A stretch of DNA of 64,000 nt from CAYPLH01 sp964411505 (GTDB taxonomy: Bacteria; Bacillota; Clostridia; CAYPLH01; DUMO01), in NCBI GenBank assembly GCA_964411505.1, contig CAYPLH010000001.1:1-64000 (forward strand), written 5' to 3'. Shown piece after piece: positions 8,238-16,015 of this stretch; position 1 is the stretch's first letter, and each line of letters begins with the position of its first letter. The notes below the pieces were generated by a model. The model did not search any database. It worked only from the letters and a program-made list of their open reading frames with translations, and was not told where the DNA came from. The position numbers and the translations under genes were made by a program.

Positions 8238-8561
8238 ATGGATAAGAATTCAAAAGCAATATTTCTTTTGGTTTGTGTGGCAGCTCTTTTGAGTGTACCT
8301 GCTATTCAGTCAGTGTACGACGCAAAAGTCTGTCTTGATAAATATACCGTAGGGGAAACGGTTTACTACGTGGATGGAAAATTGCGGGCTGTTAACTTTG
8401 TTGACGGCCCTTTTGTCGGGAAAGTTTTGGAAGTAGGTAAAAAGGAAAAGCTTTTCGACAAAGCAGTTTGCGAAGTAAAAGTAGAATGGAAAAAAGTTCA
8501 CCCGTTTGGCGAAATTGTTGCGTGGATGAAACCGGCTAACCTTTCAACTTCTTTGGAGTAA
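8238..8561 (+). CDS. Putative exported or membrane-anchored protein, 107 aa
   Basis: Residues 7-25 are a hydrophobic segment (AIFLLVCVAALLSVPAIQS) after a short basic N-terminus, fitting a signal peptide or anchor. The remainder is a small beta-rich domain with two cysteines (about residues 32 and 80), compatible with a disulfide in the periplasm. Not recognised. Confidence 0.7.
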   Translation: MDKNSKAIFLLVCVAALLSVPAIQSVYDAKVCLDKYTVGETVYYVDGKLRAVNFVDGPFVGKVLEVGKKEKLFDKAVCEVKVEWKKVHPFGEIVAWMKPANLSTSLE

Positions 8562-8566
8562 AGAAC

Positions 8567-8758
8567 ATGATTTCAAATACTGTCCGAGTAAAGATTATAG
8601 CCACCATTTCAGAAACCTGTTTTGAAAGTTATGTATACAATATGCATAAAGCGATTCAGGTTGTTGACGCTTTGTGTAGATTGAATCAACCGCCGCAAGT
8701 TTTTGTTTGTGTTGGTGACGGCCCGTATCACGAAGTGGCGCTGTCGGATTTTGTCTAA
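8567..8758 (+). CDS. Hypothetical protein, 63 aa
   Basis: Not recognised. Begins 6 bases after the previous stop with SD GGAGTAAAG inside the upstream gene end. Confidence 0.65.
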   Translation: MISNTVRVKIIATISETCFESYVYNMHKAIQVVDALCRLNQPPQVFVCVGDGPYHEVALSDFV

Positions 8759-8780
8759 ACCTTTTACCGGGAGTAAGATT

Positions 8781-9245
8781 ATGGAAAACGTAGAAACCGA
8801 ACGTTATAATCTTTTGAGCCAAGCAAAATTTCGCATTGGCGATAAAGTCACTTTGTTCAAAAGTGCGACTGATGTTGATGATTTACCGAAACGTCTTTTT
8901 AACCGCAACTGTGTTATTGAAGATGTTGACGTAAAGCATACTGAGTACGTTGACGGTAAAATACGTATTGCGTACCGAGTAAAATTCAAGGTACGCAAGA
9001 AGCCGGTTATTTTGTGGGAAGACGAAATTCGTCCTGCAAAAACTCGCTATCACGTTATTGCCGGAAAGTATGAAGACAATAACGAACGCAATATTAAGTA
9101 TGCGGATTCTTTTGCTACTCTGGAAAAAGCGGTAGCTGTTATGGAAACAATGCGTGGCTATCATTTTTGCGAACTGCAAGATGATGACGGTAACGAATTG
9201 AATACATCTACTGGCCAGCGTATGGTTTACACCTACATTAAATAA
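8781..9245 (+). CDS. Hypothetical protein, 154 aa, beta-barrel-like N-domain
   Basis: Start ATG 8781 with SD GGGAGT. Residues 18-95 contain FRIGDKVTL and alternating strands reminiscent of the gene at 6837, possibly the same SH3-like fold (inference). The C-terminal 50 residues form a separate alpha/beta piece. Hairpin copy 3 follows one base after its stop. Confidence 0.75.
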   Translation: MENVETERYNLLSQAKFRIGDKVTLFKSATDVDDLPKRLFNRNCVIEDVDVKHTEYVDGKIRIAYRVKFKVRKKPVILWEDEIRPAKTRYHVIAGKYEDNNERNIKYADSFATLEKAVAVMETMRGYHFCELQDDDGNELNTSTGQRMVYTYIK

Positions 9246-9246
9246 G

Positions 9247-9291
9247 TTTTCAGCTAGTAGGAATTCTTAGGAGTTCCTACACTGGTGAAAA
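9247..9291 (+). other. Covarying intergenic RNA hairpin, copy 3
   Basis: Same outer stem TTTTCA / TGAAAA and same 10-bp inner stem as copy 2, but with a UUAG loop. It lies between 8781-9245 and 9315-9572. Confidence 0.87.
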
Positions 9292-9314
9292 CTTTTAACT
9301 ACTGGAGAAATAAA

Positions 9315-9572
9315 ATGCATGAAGTTATTGTTTACCGCAACCCTATCGAAGCTGCCTTCTGGAATATGTTGCAGTCTCCTTTCTTTTTCGTGGCACTGGT
9401 TTGGGCAGTGCTGGCAATCGTATGTACGGTTTTGAGTTTCCGTATTTTCGACAAGTTGTTTTTTAACCGTGTCAGAACTTTCAACAACAAAGTTCGCGGT
9501 TACATTTACAACACGGTTTTGGTAGCCGCACTGGCACTTGCCACGGTTATTACTTACGTTATTTTTTACTGA
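9315..9572 (+). CDS. Membrane protein, 85 aa, two segments
   Basis: Start ATG 9315 with SD TGGAGAAA. Two hydrophobic stretches (about residues 18-38 and 60-83) flank a basic loop with RTFNNKVRG. Function unknown. Confidence 0.72.
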   Translation: MHEVIVYRNPIEAAFWNMLQSPFFFVALVWAVLAIVCTVLSFRIFDKLFFNRVRTFNNKVRGYIYNTVLVAALALATVITYVIFY

Positions 9573-9585
9573 TTGGAGAATTATT

Positions 9586-9897
9586 ATGAAAGGGCTTATC
9601 GCTTCTATTTATCGCTACAGTGAAAATGATTCGTCAAACGGTGGTATTTCATCGAAAGTAGATAAGGTGGTTATCGTTGGCGAAGGTATTCCGGAAATTT
9701 TTGAAGCCACGGAAGAAAGGCCAGCGGTAATTATTGAAAAGCGTCGGTTTGGTTTTCGGGAAACAGACTACTTGTCTGCTCGCCCTGTAGACCTTGAAGG
9801 TAAACATACAATGGCTGGCGGGACGTTTATTTTTTCGCATGACAGCCGGTTTCCTGCTGACTACCCCATTCCGTTGCACGACCGTGTGGAGTACTAA
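9586..9897 (+). CDS. Hypothetical protein, 103 aa
   Basis: Start ATG 9586 with SD TTGGAGAA. Beta-rich, no membrane segment, no recognised motif. Confidence 0.72.
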   Translation: MKGLIASIYRYSENDSSNGGISSKVDKVVIVGEGIPEIFEATEERPAVIIEKRRFGFRETDYLSARPVDLEGKHTMAGGTFIFSHDSRFPADYPIPLHDRVEY

Positions 9898-9938
9898 CCA
9901 CTAATTTAATTCCACACTATTTATTTGGAGAAAATAAC

Positions 9939-10679
9939 GTGGAAATAGTATTGAGTTTTTTTAACCCAGCTAGTATTAACCAGCGCCGCGTTACTGGCGA
10001 GGAAGTTGTAGCAACTTCCTTGTCACGTGTTCTGGAACATTCCAAAAAATCCAATGTAGGTGGTATCACTGCTTTTCGTGGTGAAAACACTCTCAAGAAA
10101 AACCGGGAATTAAACAAGGAACTTGAGAAGCAAATTCGTAAAGCCGGGTTTGGTTTTACGAAAGTACGTGGCCGCTATGTAGAAAATAAAGGTTCTGAAA
10201 ATCAACAAAACGTTGATGAAGAATCTTTCATTATTTTTGCAGAGCCTGAACAGAAAGACGCGTTGTTTTCTTTTCTGAAAAAAGCCGGAAAAAAATTTAC
10301 GCAAGACTCTGTTCTTTTCAAAGCGCACGATGAACCTACCGCAAAGCTTCATAATACTGCCGGAGCAAACGAGGGTGAAGTTTGGGACGTTGGTGAATTT
10401 TCTGCGAAAGCGATTTCTGAGTTTCTTTCAATTTTGAAAGAATCCAACAAGGAAGGAAAGGAAAGAACCAAAGCTTTTGAATTCCGCCCGAAAAAAGGCG
10501 TGGAAAAGAAAGCGGATAAGAAGTCAGAAAGAAAGCGCGCCAAAAATGCTCTTTTGGGTGTAGGTAAAAAAACCTCACACGCAGAAACGAAGTGGTGGGA
10601 AAGTCTGAGTAAGAAAGAACAGGAAGCCTACCTGAAAGAACACCCGAACTCGAAAAGAAAAGTTACCAAGTCTAAGTAA
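9939..10679 (+). CDS. DUF3293-like protein with C-terminal W-LS-Q-YL-HP motif, 246 aa
   Basis: GTG start at 9939, supported by TTGGAGAAAATAAC just before it. Residues 43-130 resemble DUF3293 by pattern: ITAFRGEN, NRELNKEL, GFTKVRGRYVEN, EESFIIFA, then DSVLFK; this assignment is from memory and moderate. A Lys-rich linker follows. The extreme C-terminus (from W219) is WWESLSKKEQEAYLKEHPNS, a short motif also present in the proteins at 17955 and 47476. The rightward unit ends here with a terminator. Confidence 0.7.
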   Translation: MEIVLSFFNPASINQRRVTGEEVVATSLSRVLEHSKKSNVGGITAFRGENTLKKNRELNKELEKQIRKAGFGFTKVRGRYVENKGSENQQNVDEESFIIFAEPEQKDALFSFLKKAGKKFTQDSVLFKAHDEPTAKLHNTAGANEGEVWDVGEFSAKAISEFLSILKESNKEGKERTKAFEFRPKKGVEKKADKKSERKRAKNALLGVGKKTSHAETKWWESLSKKEQEAYLKEHPNSKRKVTKSK

Positions 10680-10682
10680 ACG

Positions 10683-10712
10683 AAAGGCCGTCATTTTGAT
10701 GGCCTTTTCTTT
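10683..10712 (+). terminator. Rho-independent terminator
   Basis: AAAGGCCGTC / GATGGCCTTT stem with a 4-base loop and a T-rich tail. Confidence 0.85.
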
Positions 10713-10732
10713 TATAATTTGGGACATAAAAT

Positions 10733-10960
10733 ATGAGAACTCGAAATGAAATAGCGGCTGACGAAGTTGCTCGCTTGCGTTTCGTTGCTGAAAGGGACGG
10801 TTACGAAAAAATGTTAGAATTCGCTAACCGTTCCAAACAGCAATATAAGAAAGCAATGCGTACTCCAATGAAAAATATGTTTCGGCAACAATTGTTGGTA
10901 TCAATAATTGTTTTTAAAAATGTATTATTACTTGATAAGGGAAACCACCATGCCATGTAA
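10733..10960 (+). CDS. Hypothetical protein, 75 aa
   Basis: Not recognised. A charged helical N-terminal part and a hydrophobic patch near residues 55-68. The end overlaps the next gene by 11 bases. Confidence 0.6.
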   Translation: MRTRNEIAADEVARLRFVAERDGYEKMLEFANRSKQQYKKAMRTPMKNMFRQQLLVSIIVFKNVLLLDKGNHHAM

Positions 10961-11495
10961 ATCAGACCACCTTAATCCTACCGAAGCAGAACAACACCAT
11001 GTAAAAGCGGTGAACCTTCTTTTCTTCGTTTATTCTGTACTGAACATATTTGTGCCTGAATGGTTGAAGGAATGTTTGGCAGATAAATCGTATGGTATGT
11101 ATTATAAGTATAAAGATATGCCGATGCGTGAACTGTGTTCTTTTCTTCGTGAGTTGAAAAAGAAAAATCCCGAAAACTTTGAATCTATTGTTTACGGACG
11201 TAGTAAGAACTCTAGGGCGTTAGCTGATTGGTGGGAAGACCACTGCAAAATTGATAAACAGCGCAAAGCCATTGAGAAAAAGAAAAAGAAAAAAGGACTT
11301 AGCTACGCAAAAGCTTTGGACTACACACTCTGCTTTTTGGATGACATTAAAGCAGGTAAAATAAAAACAGTCAGTGAAAAAACAATTGTCACTGACAAGG
11401 AAGGGAATAAAACTAATCTCAAACAAATTACGATTGCCCTGACCACCAAGAAAAAGAAAATACCGGGTATGAAGAAAAAGGATATTTGGGATTAA
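10950..11495 (+). CDS. Hypothetical protein, 181 aa
   Basis: Start ATG 10950 with SD AAGGGAAACC inside the previous gene; an upstream in-frame ATG at 10908 lacks an SD. The N-terminal half is helical; residues about 108-116 are a run of lysines; the C-terminus is basic. Not recognised. Confidence 0.75.
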   Translation: MPCKSDHLNPTEAEQHHVKAVNLLFFVYSVLNIFVPEWLKECLADKSYGMYYKYKDMPMRELCSFLRELKKKNPENFESIVYGRSKNSRALADWWEDHCKIDKQRKAIEKKKKKKGLSYAKALDYTLCFLDDIKAGKIKTVSEKTIVTDKEGNKTNLKQITIALTTKKKKIPGMKKKDIWD

Positions 11496-11503
11496 TTCAT
11501 TTC

Positions 11504-11512
11504 CTGTAAAGT
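11504..11512 (+). promoter_or_regulatory. CTGTAAAGT box, copy 3
   Basis: Exact match, 8 bases after a stop codon and 40 bases before the GTG start at 11552. Confidence 0.72.
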
Positions 11513-11551
11513 GTATTCATATCTAACCCACTATGAATAAGGGGGTAAAAA

Positions 11552-11989
11552 GTGGAGTTAACTTTTTACACTGGAAATAATACGCTGAAAAATATGTATG
11601 CGTATATCCCTTTTGAAATTGAGCCGCAGGCTAATATCATGAAGTATGATTTTCAGGATATTATGTTTGCGCCGGAAAACAATATCATGCGTAGTCCTAA
11701 CGATGATTACGTATGGATTGTGGCCCACAAAGGTGACGTTGCCATTGGAGTGCTGTGTTTTCAAATTCAGTACCCGCATAAAATGCATTATGTAAGTGTG
11801 CACCCAAAGTTCCAAAATGAAAAAGTGGCTACGTCTTTAGTGTACACGTTGTTTTTTATTTGCGATCTTTTGCATATAAATTTCATCGAGATAACTCCGT
11901 ACACTCAAGAAGGCTTAGTTTACTTGAAACGTATTCTTTACCGTATGCGGATATTTTTTCCTTCCGTAAACTTTGCAGAGTACTGTTAG
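11552..11989 (+). CDS. GNAT-like N-acetyltransferase, 145 aa
   Basis: GTG start with the strong SD GGGGG upstream. Residues about 60-115 fit the GNAT core: a strand pair GDVAIGVLCFQ, then VSVHPKFQNEKVATSLVYTLF, which matches the acetyl-CoA binding motif A (Q-x-x-x-A/G-T). GNAT enzymes transfer acetyl from acetyl-CoA to amines; the substrate cannot be inferred. The pyrophosphate loop is degenerate (QNEKVA rather than QGKGVG), so activity is uncertain. Confidence 0.6.
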   Translation: MELTFYTGNNTLKNMYAYIPFEIEPQANIMKYDFQDIMFAPENNIMRSPNDDYVWIVAHKGDVAIGVLCFQIQYPHKMHYVSVHPKFQNEKVATSLVYTLFFICDLLHINFIEITPYTQEGLVYLKRILYRMRIFFPSVNFAEYC

Positions 11990-11997
11990 AGGTATTT

Positions 11998-12285
11998 ATG
12001 ACGATACGCCAGCAATGCAAAGTGCAACTCCTATTCAGTAAAGGGGGGTTTACGAAACATATTGAAGTAGCTGTTCCGTATAACTCCTGCATGAAAGAAA
12101 GTGACGTAGTAAAAACTGCGTTGAAAGTTTACTATGATTCGCTACCCGGAGATTTCCCTGAATTAACTTTGGAGAAAAACGGAAAAGAAAAAATAATTTC
12201 TGACGACAACCAACGCGGATTTAAATGGTTGAAAAAACTTATGGTTAATTATGCCATAGTTGAACGAGATTTAATCCGAGAATAA
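11998..12285 (+). CDS. Hypothetical protein, 95 aa
   Basis: Start ATG 11998 with SD AGAGGT; the frame is open upstream but lies inside the acetyltransferase gene. Not recognised. Confidence 0.7.
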   Translation: MTIRQQCKVQLLFSKGGFTKHIEVAVPYNSCMKESDVVKTALKVYYDSLPGDFPELTLEKNGKEKIISDDNQRGFKWLKKLMVNYAIVERDLIRE

Positions 12286-12319
12286 ATACTCGGATTTTCA
12301 AGAACACTATTACAGCAAC

Positions 12320-12328
12320 CTGTAAAGT
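12320..12328 (+). promoter_or_regulatory. CTGTAAAGT box, copy 4
   Basis: Exact match, 36 bases before the HU-like gene and separated from the upstream gene by 34 bases. Confidence 0.73.
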
Positions 12329-12364
12329 GTAATGCAGTACCAACCCTAGCTAGGAGATTGAAAA

Positions 12365-12820
12365 ATGGCAAAGACCAAAAGCAAGAAAAGCAGCAAAAGC
12401 AAAGCCGAAGACAAAGTGAAGAAAAAGAAGTCTTCCAAAAAAGTGAAGGCTTCCAAGAAAACTTCACGTATCAAAACCAAGTCGAAGTCTGACATTAAAC
12501 CGTTCAAGGAGAAACTTACCAAGTCTGCTTTGCGTGAATTTATTTCTACGCAAACTGGCGTGGAAAAGCGTGACGTTAACAAAGTCATGAATGAACTGGA
12601 AAAAGTAATTCTCGGTTCTATCATGCCGAAAGGTGTTGGGGAGTTTGCTTTCCCGACTCTTCTGAAAATCGTCACGAAGAAAAAGCCTGCTACGAAAGAG
12701 CGCAAAGGTACAAACCCGTTTACCGGCGAACCTTGCGTGTTCAAAGCAAAGCCTGCAACTACTGTTGTGAAGGTACGTCCTCTTGGCAAACTGAAAAAAG
12801 CTGCCAAAGGCGAGTTGTAA
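12365..12820 (+). CDS. HU/IHF-family DNA-binding protein with long lysine tail, 151 aa
   Basis: Residues about 55-150 follow the HU pattern: a helical dimerisation half with GVEKRDVNKVMNELEKV, then GVGEFAFPTLLKI, and the DNA-binding arm KGTNPFTGEPCVFKAKPA (compare RNPQTGE in HU). Such proteins bend and compact DNA. The first 45 residues are an almost pure Lys/Ser/Ala tail, histone-H1-like and absent from host HU (about 90 aa). It is a single-gene unit between promoter box 12320 and a strong terminator, consistent with heavy expression. A nucleoid or virion DNA-packing role is inference. Confidence 0.82.
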   Translation: MAKTKSKKSSKSKAEDKVKKKKSSKKVKASKKTSRIKTKSKSDIKPFKEKLTKSALREFISTQTGVEKRDVNKVMNELEKVILGSIMPKGVGEFAFPTLLKIVTKKKPATKERKGTNPFTGEPCVFKAKPATTVVKVRPLGKLKKAAKGEL

Positions 12821-12824
12821 AAAC

Positions 12825-12858
12825 AAAAAGGCCGGTGAGTTTTTTCACCGGCCTTTTT
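12825..12858 (+). terminator. Rho-independent terminator
   Basis: AAAAAGGCCGGTGA / TCACCGGCCTTTTT, a 14-bp near-perfect stem with a T tail; likely works in both directions. Confidence 0.92.
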
Positions 12859-12874
12859 CTACGTTGAGGTTGTT

Positions 12875-13546
12875 ATGAAAAAATCCAGTACAGCTAAGAA
12901 ACTCTTTAACTACGTTGCTGACGTAATGTACCCGCATAAACGGGTTCAAGAATTCGATGTTCCAAATAAAGCTAAATCTGACAGCGAGTGTATTCTTCGA
13001 CCTATTTTGAAGCCGGTAAACGGTAAGCTGGTTGAAGACGTTGTGTATAAAAAAGGTAAGCTTGTTGCAGAACCTAAAGTTGTACGAAATGATATTTCAG
13101 GAATTTTTATTCCTGCCAAAACGTATTACTGTGAAGATTTTCTTTGTGACCCCAGAAAAGATGGTAGATACGCAAAGAAAGTTCTTATGCAAGATTACAA
13201 ATACGTTACTGTACAGGGTACTCTAACGTATAACCCAATTGATTCTGCTACTGCAATTTTTGTGGCTCACGATATTAAAGTAGCTAACTCCAGTAAGTCA
13301 AAAGCAGAATACCCGTTGTATAACGCTGCACTTAACCGCTCTCTTCTTTTGCAACACGGTTTTATCTGCGTTCCGTGGTGGTTACTCGGAAACGTCTACA
13401 CCGATAAAGAAACCACTATCGCACACGCAAATTTTATTTTGGAACAAGCGCGCCGACAAGGATGGGTTATAGACGGCGTAGAAAAAGTAAACTTGGTAAC
13501 TCGTGAAACAACTACTGTAGTTCGTCGTCCACTTATTGAGAGGTAA
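12875..13546 (+). CDS. Hypothetical protein, 223 aa
   Basis: Not recognised. No signal or membrane segment; mixed alpha/beta. It begins 17 bases after the terminator with no CTGTAAAGT box, so it may rely on read-through. It is followed after 2 bases by the next gene, suggesting an operon with 13549 and 13935. Confidence 0.8.
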   Translation: MKKSSTAKKLFNYVADVMYPHKRVQEFDVPNKAKSDSECILRPILKPVNGKLVEDVVYKKGKLVAEPKVVRNDISGIFIPAKTYYCEDFLCDPRKDGRYAKKVLMQDYKYVTVQGTLTYNPIDSATAIFVAHDIKVANSSKSKAEYPLYNAALNRSLLLQHGFICVPWWLLGNVYTDKETTIAHANFILEQARRQGWVIDGVEKVNLVTRETTTVVRRPLIER

Positions 13547-13548
13547 AA

Positions 13549-13932
13549 ATGAAAGCAACAATTTCGCAACTGGCCAAATGTCAACGTCAAAACATTCAAT
13601 GTATGGTAGCTTTTGCCCCGTATGATATTCAACACCCGTACAACCAAAGTGCTACTAACACGGTTATTAACACTATCAACAATATTGCAAACTACGCGTT
13701 GACTGGTGCAGCAGAATTTTGCGGAGTTGCTTTGACTCCGGAAAACAAACATATAAGCAAAACTTTCTGTGACTTTATTATTTGGGAAACTATGAAGCAG
13801 TTGAAAACTACTGCATCGCAAGGCGCTTTCTCTATGATTCTTAATGTCACTATTAAGTATGACGCGTTTAACCCTGACACTTGTGAAGTTATGGAAACCA
13901 TAGCTTTCAATTTTAGCCCTAATGGTGGTTAA
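13549..13932 (+). CDS. Hypothetical protein, 127 aa
   Basis: Not recognised. Contains two cysteines near the N-terminus (residues 10 and 18) and alternating polar helices. Tight 2-base spacing on both sides indicates co-translation with its neighbours. Confidence 0.78.
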   Translation: MKATISQLAKCQRQNIQCMVAFAPYDIQHPYNQSATNTVINTINNIANYALTGAAEFCGVALTPENKHISKTFCDFIIWETMKQLKTTASQGAFSMILNVTIKYDAFNPDTCEVMETIAFNFSPNGG

Positions 13933-13934
13933 TA

Positions 13935-14468
13935 ATGGGAAGTCGGTTAAAAAAGATTTTAAAAAGAAACGAGTTGTACCTTGCATATAAAGAGGTACTG
14001 AAACGAACCAACAAACTTGCAGACTTCGATAGTTTTGTTTCTGAAATGGAATTGTTGCATAAGCAAAAGAAAACTAGAACTCTGCTTCTTAGTAAACGAA
14101 TGAGTCCGGATAAACTCATTGACGCGGGTGCACAGTCAATGAGTTACCGCTCGCGTATTGTGGAAATTAAAGTAGCTACTCAGAAAGCGCAACGAATTCT
14201 GGCTTCTGTAATTGAGAATCTTGAAGCAGAAATTATTGCCAATTATTCTGAGTACATTAACGAAAGGTCTATAGCTGGTAAAAAAGCTTACGTTAAATCG
14301 TTTCTTTCTGAGGGTTACAAAAAACTTGCAGACTTGAACCGCATTGTTGATATGGGCGATGTTTTTATTCATGACATCGACCAATCGGCGTGGGCATTGA
14401 AACACATGATGGATGGTTTAACTCTTATCTACAACCGTGAAAACATTGTAGGTAGTAAAAAACTTTAA
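13935..14468 (+). CDS. Hypothetical helical protein, 177 aa
   Basis: Almost entirely alpha-helical by pattern, with heptad-like spacing between residues 55 and 130 and a conserved-looking DIDQSAWALKH near residue 150. No family recognised; a small recombination- or DNA-binding accessory protein would fit the helical basic character but is not shown. Confidence 0.75.
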   Translation: MGSRLKKILKRNELYLAYKEVLKRTNKLADFDSFVSEMELLHKQKKTRTLLLSKRMSPDKLIDAGAQSMSYRSRIVEIKVATQKAQRILASVIENLEAEIIANYSEYINERSIAGKKAYVKSFLSEGYKKLADLNRIVDMGDVFIHDIDQSAWALKHMMDGLTLIYNRENIVGSKKL

Positions 14469-14477
14469 GGGAGAAAG

Positions 14478-14657
14478 ATGATTACTAAAACAGATGTGAG
14501 AAAAGAAAGTACTGGGTATTTTCCTCTTTTGGTTGCTTACGTTAATGACCGAACAGGGGAAGTTCTTTCTCGTGAAGTAGTTGAAACCCCTGACGACCTT
14601 GCGAACGGAAAAACTTTTCGTGTACTGAAAATTAATTACGTTACTGAGGAAAAATAA
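14478..14657 (+). CDS. Hypothetical protein, 59 aa
   Basis: Read directly: ATG 14478 with SD GGGAGAAAG, TAA at 14655-14657. Begins MITKTDVRKESTGYF. Not recognised. It lies between two genes with 9- and 1-base gaps. Confidence 0.65.
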   Translation: MITKTDVRKESTGYFPLLVAYVNDRTGEVLSREVVETPDDLANGKTFRVLKINYVTEEK

Positions 14658-14658
14658 A

Positions 14659-14925
14659 ATGGCTAAAGAAAAAAGCAGTAAAAAGAAAAGCAAGAGCGAA
14701 GACGAAAAACAAATCTGTTCCAAGGTAAGAAAAGTAAACGGTAAGCGGTATGCTCTTTTTCAATCTGTATTTAAGGGTAACCCGACTATCGGACTTTATG
14801 AAGTTAACAAAGAAAAAGAGCCTGTACGGGATTTTCCTTTGGTGGCTATGGGAGTAGCAAAAGCTAATATATTGCTGGATTTCTTTTCTGACATTGAAGA
14901 CTTCGTTTCAGACAACACCCCGTAA
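14659..14925 (+). CDS. Hypothetical protein, 88 aa
   Basis: Not recognised. A lysine/serine-rich N-terminus (20 residues), then a small beta-rich domain. Directly follows the 59-aa gene. Confidence 0.72.
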   Translation: MAKEKSSKKKSKSEDEKQICSKVRKVNGKRYALFQSVFKGNPTIGLYEVNKEKEPVRDFPLVAMGVAKANILLDFFSDIEDFVSDNTP

Positions 14926-14933
14926 ATAGCAAG

Positions 14934-14980
14934 CCACCTTTACCGCTAATTTAATTGTATTTCCAACCCGGTAAAGGTGG
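14934..14980 (+). promoter_or_regulatory. Hairpin masking the Shine-Dalgarno of the DUF5675 gene
   Basis: A 12-bp perfect inverted repeat CCACCTTTACCG / CGGTAAAGGTGG. The 3' arm contains AAAGGTGG, the Shine-Dalgarno for the ATG at 14986, so the folded form would hide the ribosome site. No T-run follows, which argues against a terminator. Confidence 0.7.
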
Positions 14981-14985
14981 CCGTC

Positions 14986-15492
14986 ATGTCAGAAGAAAAA
15001 ACCATGCAAGAAATGCTTGAGGAAATTGGAGACATAAACAATTTACCTAGAGCAGTATTAATTACCTACGAACATTTAGATGGCGTTGCTGGTGACTTGC
15101 ATTTAGACGAAAGTGGTGAAGTATTTTGCCATTCTTTAGAACTCCCGTGGAAAAATAACGAACCTAATATTTCGTGTCTGCCGTTAGGCGACTACGTTTG
15201 CAAGGTAACGTATTCCCCGGCATTCAAAAAAGACTTGTATTTAATTCTTGAACCTTTTCCACATAGAGACGGTTTTAGAATCCACGCTGCGAATAGACTT
15301 ACAGAACTAAGAGGCTGTGTCGCTTTTGGTGAAAAAATTACTCAAGTAGACGATTCAATATTTTTAGCTACGTCTGCTAAATGGGTAACTGCTGTTATGG
15401 AACACTTCAACAATGAGCCGTTCCTTCTTCAAATAATAGCTAGGCCAGACCAGCCTGAAAACTTTCGTGTAGTCGTGGAAGAAGAACAATGA
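14986..15492 (+). CDS. DUF5675-family protein, 168 aa
   Basis: Residues 47-120 fit the DUF5675 pattern: CHSLELPWKNNEP, SCLPLGDYVC, then FRIHAANRLTELRGCVAFG. The conserved Cys, the IHAAN and the GC-x-A-x-G turn are all present. The family is common in phages and often lies near lysis genes; its chemistry is not established as far as I know. The ATG at 14986 is chosen for its SD; the in-frame GTG at 14977 is within that SD. Its RBS is inside a 12-bp hairpin, suggesting translational control. It overlaps the next gene as ATGA. Confidence 0.75.
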   Translation: MSEEKTMQEMLEEIGDINNLPRAVLITYEHLDGVAGDLHLDESGEVFCHSLELPWKNNEPNISCLPLGDYVCKVTYSPAFKKDLYLILEPFPHRDGFRIHAANRLTELRGCVAFGEKITQVDDSIFLATSAKWVTAVMEHFNNEPFLLQIIARPDQPENFRVVVEEEQ

Positions 15493-15926
15493 AAAGTATA
15501 AAAATTATTTCGTTTGCCGATATTCTGAAAAAAGAACTTTTAGACAAACCAAACTTCGATGTTCGCGGTTTTGGGGATTTGTGTAAACCTTTTGAAGAGT
15601 TTAGTCAGTGTTCTACTGAAAAGATTTTGATTAAAGCTTACTACTCAGAATCTCCTGTGATGGTGAGAGTATCTTGGGAATATTCAAAAAATCCTTCACA
15701 GCGTTGGTCAGTTAACATGACCATGAATCCTAACAAGGAAACTAAAGAACCTACCATTCATGAATTTTTTCATAATCCTTCTACTAAGGCTTACGAGAAA
15801 ATATCTATAACCTATTTGAAAAATAAGGAGTCCATTAACTACTCATATTACAAAGAAATTTTCGGGTATATTTTTGATTATGCCCTTTTTATGCTTCACT
15901 CCGAAGGTTATTTACACAATACTTAG
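15489..15926 (+). CDS. Hypothetical protein, 145 aa
   Basis: Not recognised. Start overlaps the previous stop (ATGA), so it is translationally coupled to the DUF5675 protein. Aromatic-rich, mixed secondary structure. Confidence 0.75.
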   Translation: MKSIKIISFADILKKELLDKPNFDVRGFGDLCKPFEEFSQCSTEKILIKAYYSESPVMVRVSWEYSKNPSQRWSVNMTMNPNKETKEPTIHEFFHNPSTKAYEKISITYLKNKESINYSYYKEIFGYIFDYALFMLHSEGYLHNT

Positions 15927-15944
15927 TAAGGGCAAAACCAAATC

Positions 15945-15953
15945 CTGTAAAGT
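15945..15953 (+). promoter_or_regulatory. CTGTAAAGT box, copy 5
   Basis: Exact match, 63 bases before the ATG at 16016. A short inverted repeat CGAATGAATTTATTCG follows at about 15961. Confidence 0.7.
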
Positions 15954-16015
15954 ACTTTGTCGAATGAATTTATTCGATAACCCTTACTAATTGAAAACTT
16001 TTTTGAGGTATCAAG

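Noticed and set aside
12346..12826. Minus-strand frames of 153 and 120 codons opposite the HU-like gene
   Set aside because: Explained by the repetitive lysine codons of the HU tail read in reverse.
13396..13986. 196-codon open frame on the minus strand
   Set aside because: Lies opposite three well-spaced rightward genes with ribosome sites; composition is a shadow of those frames.
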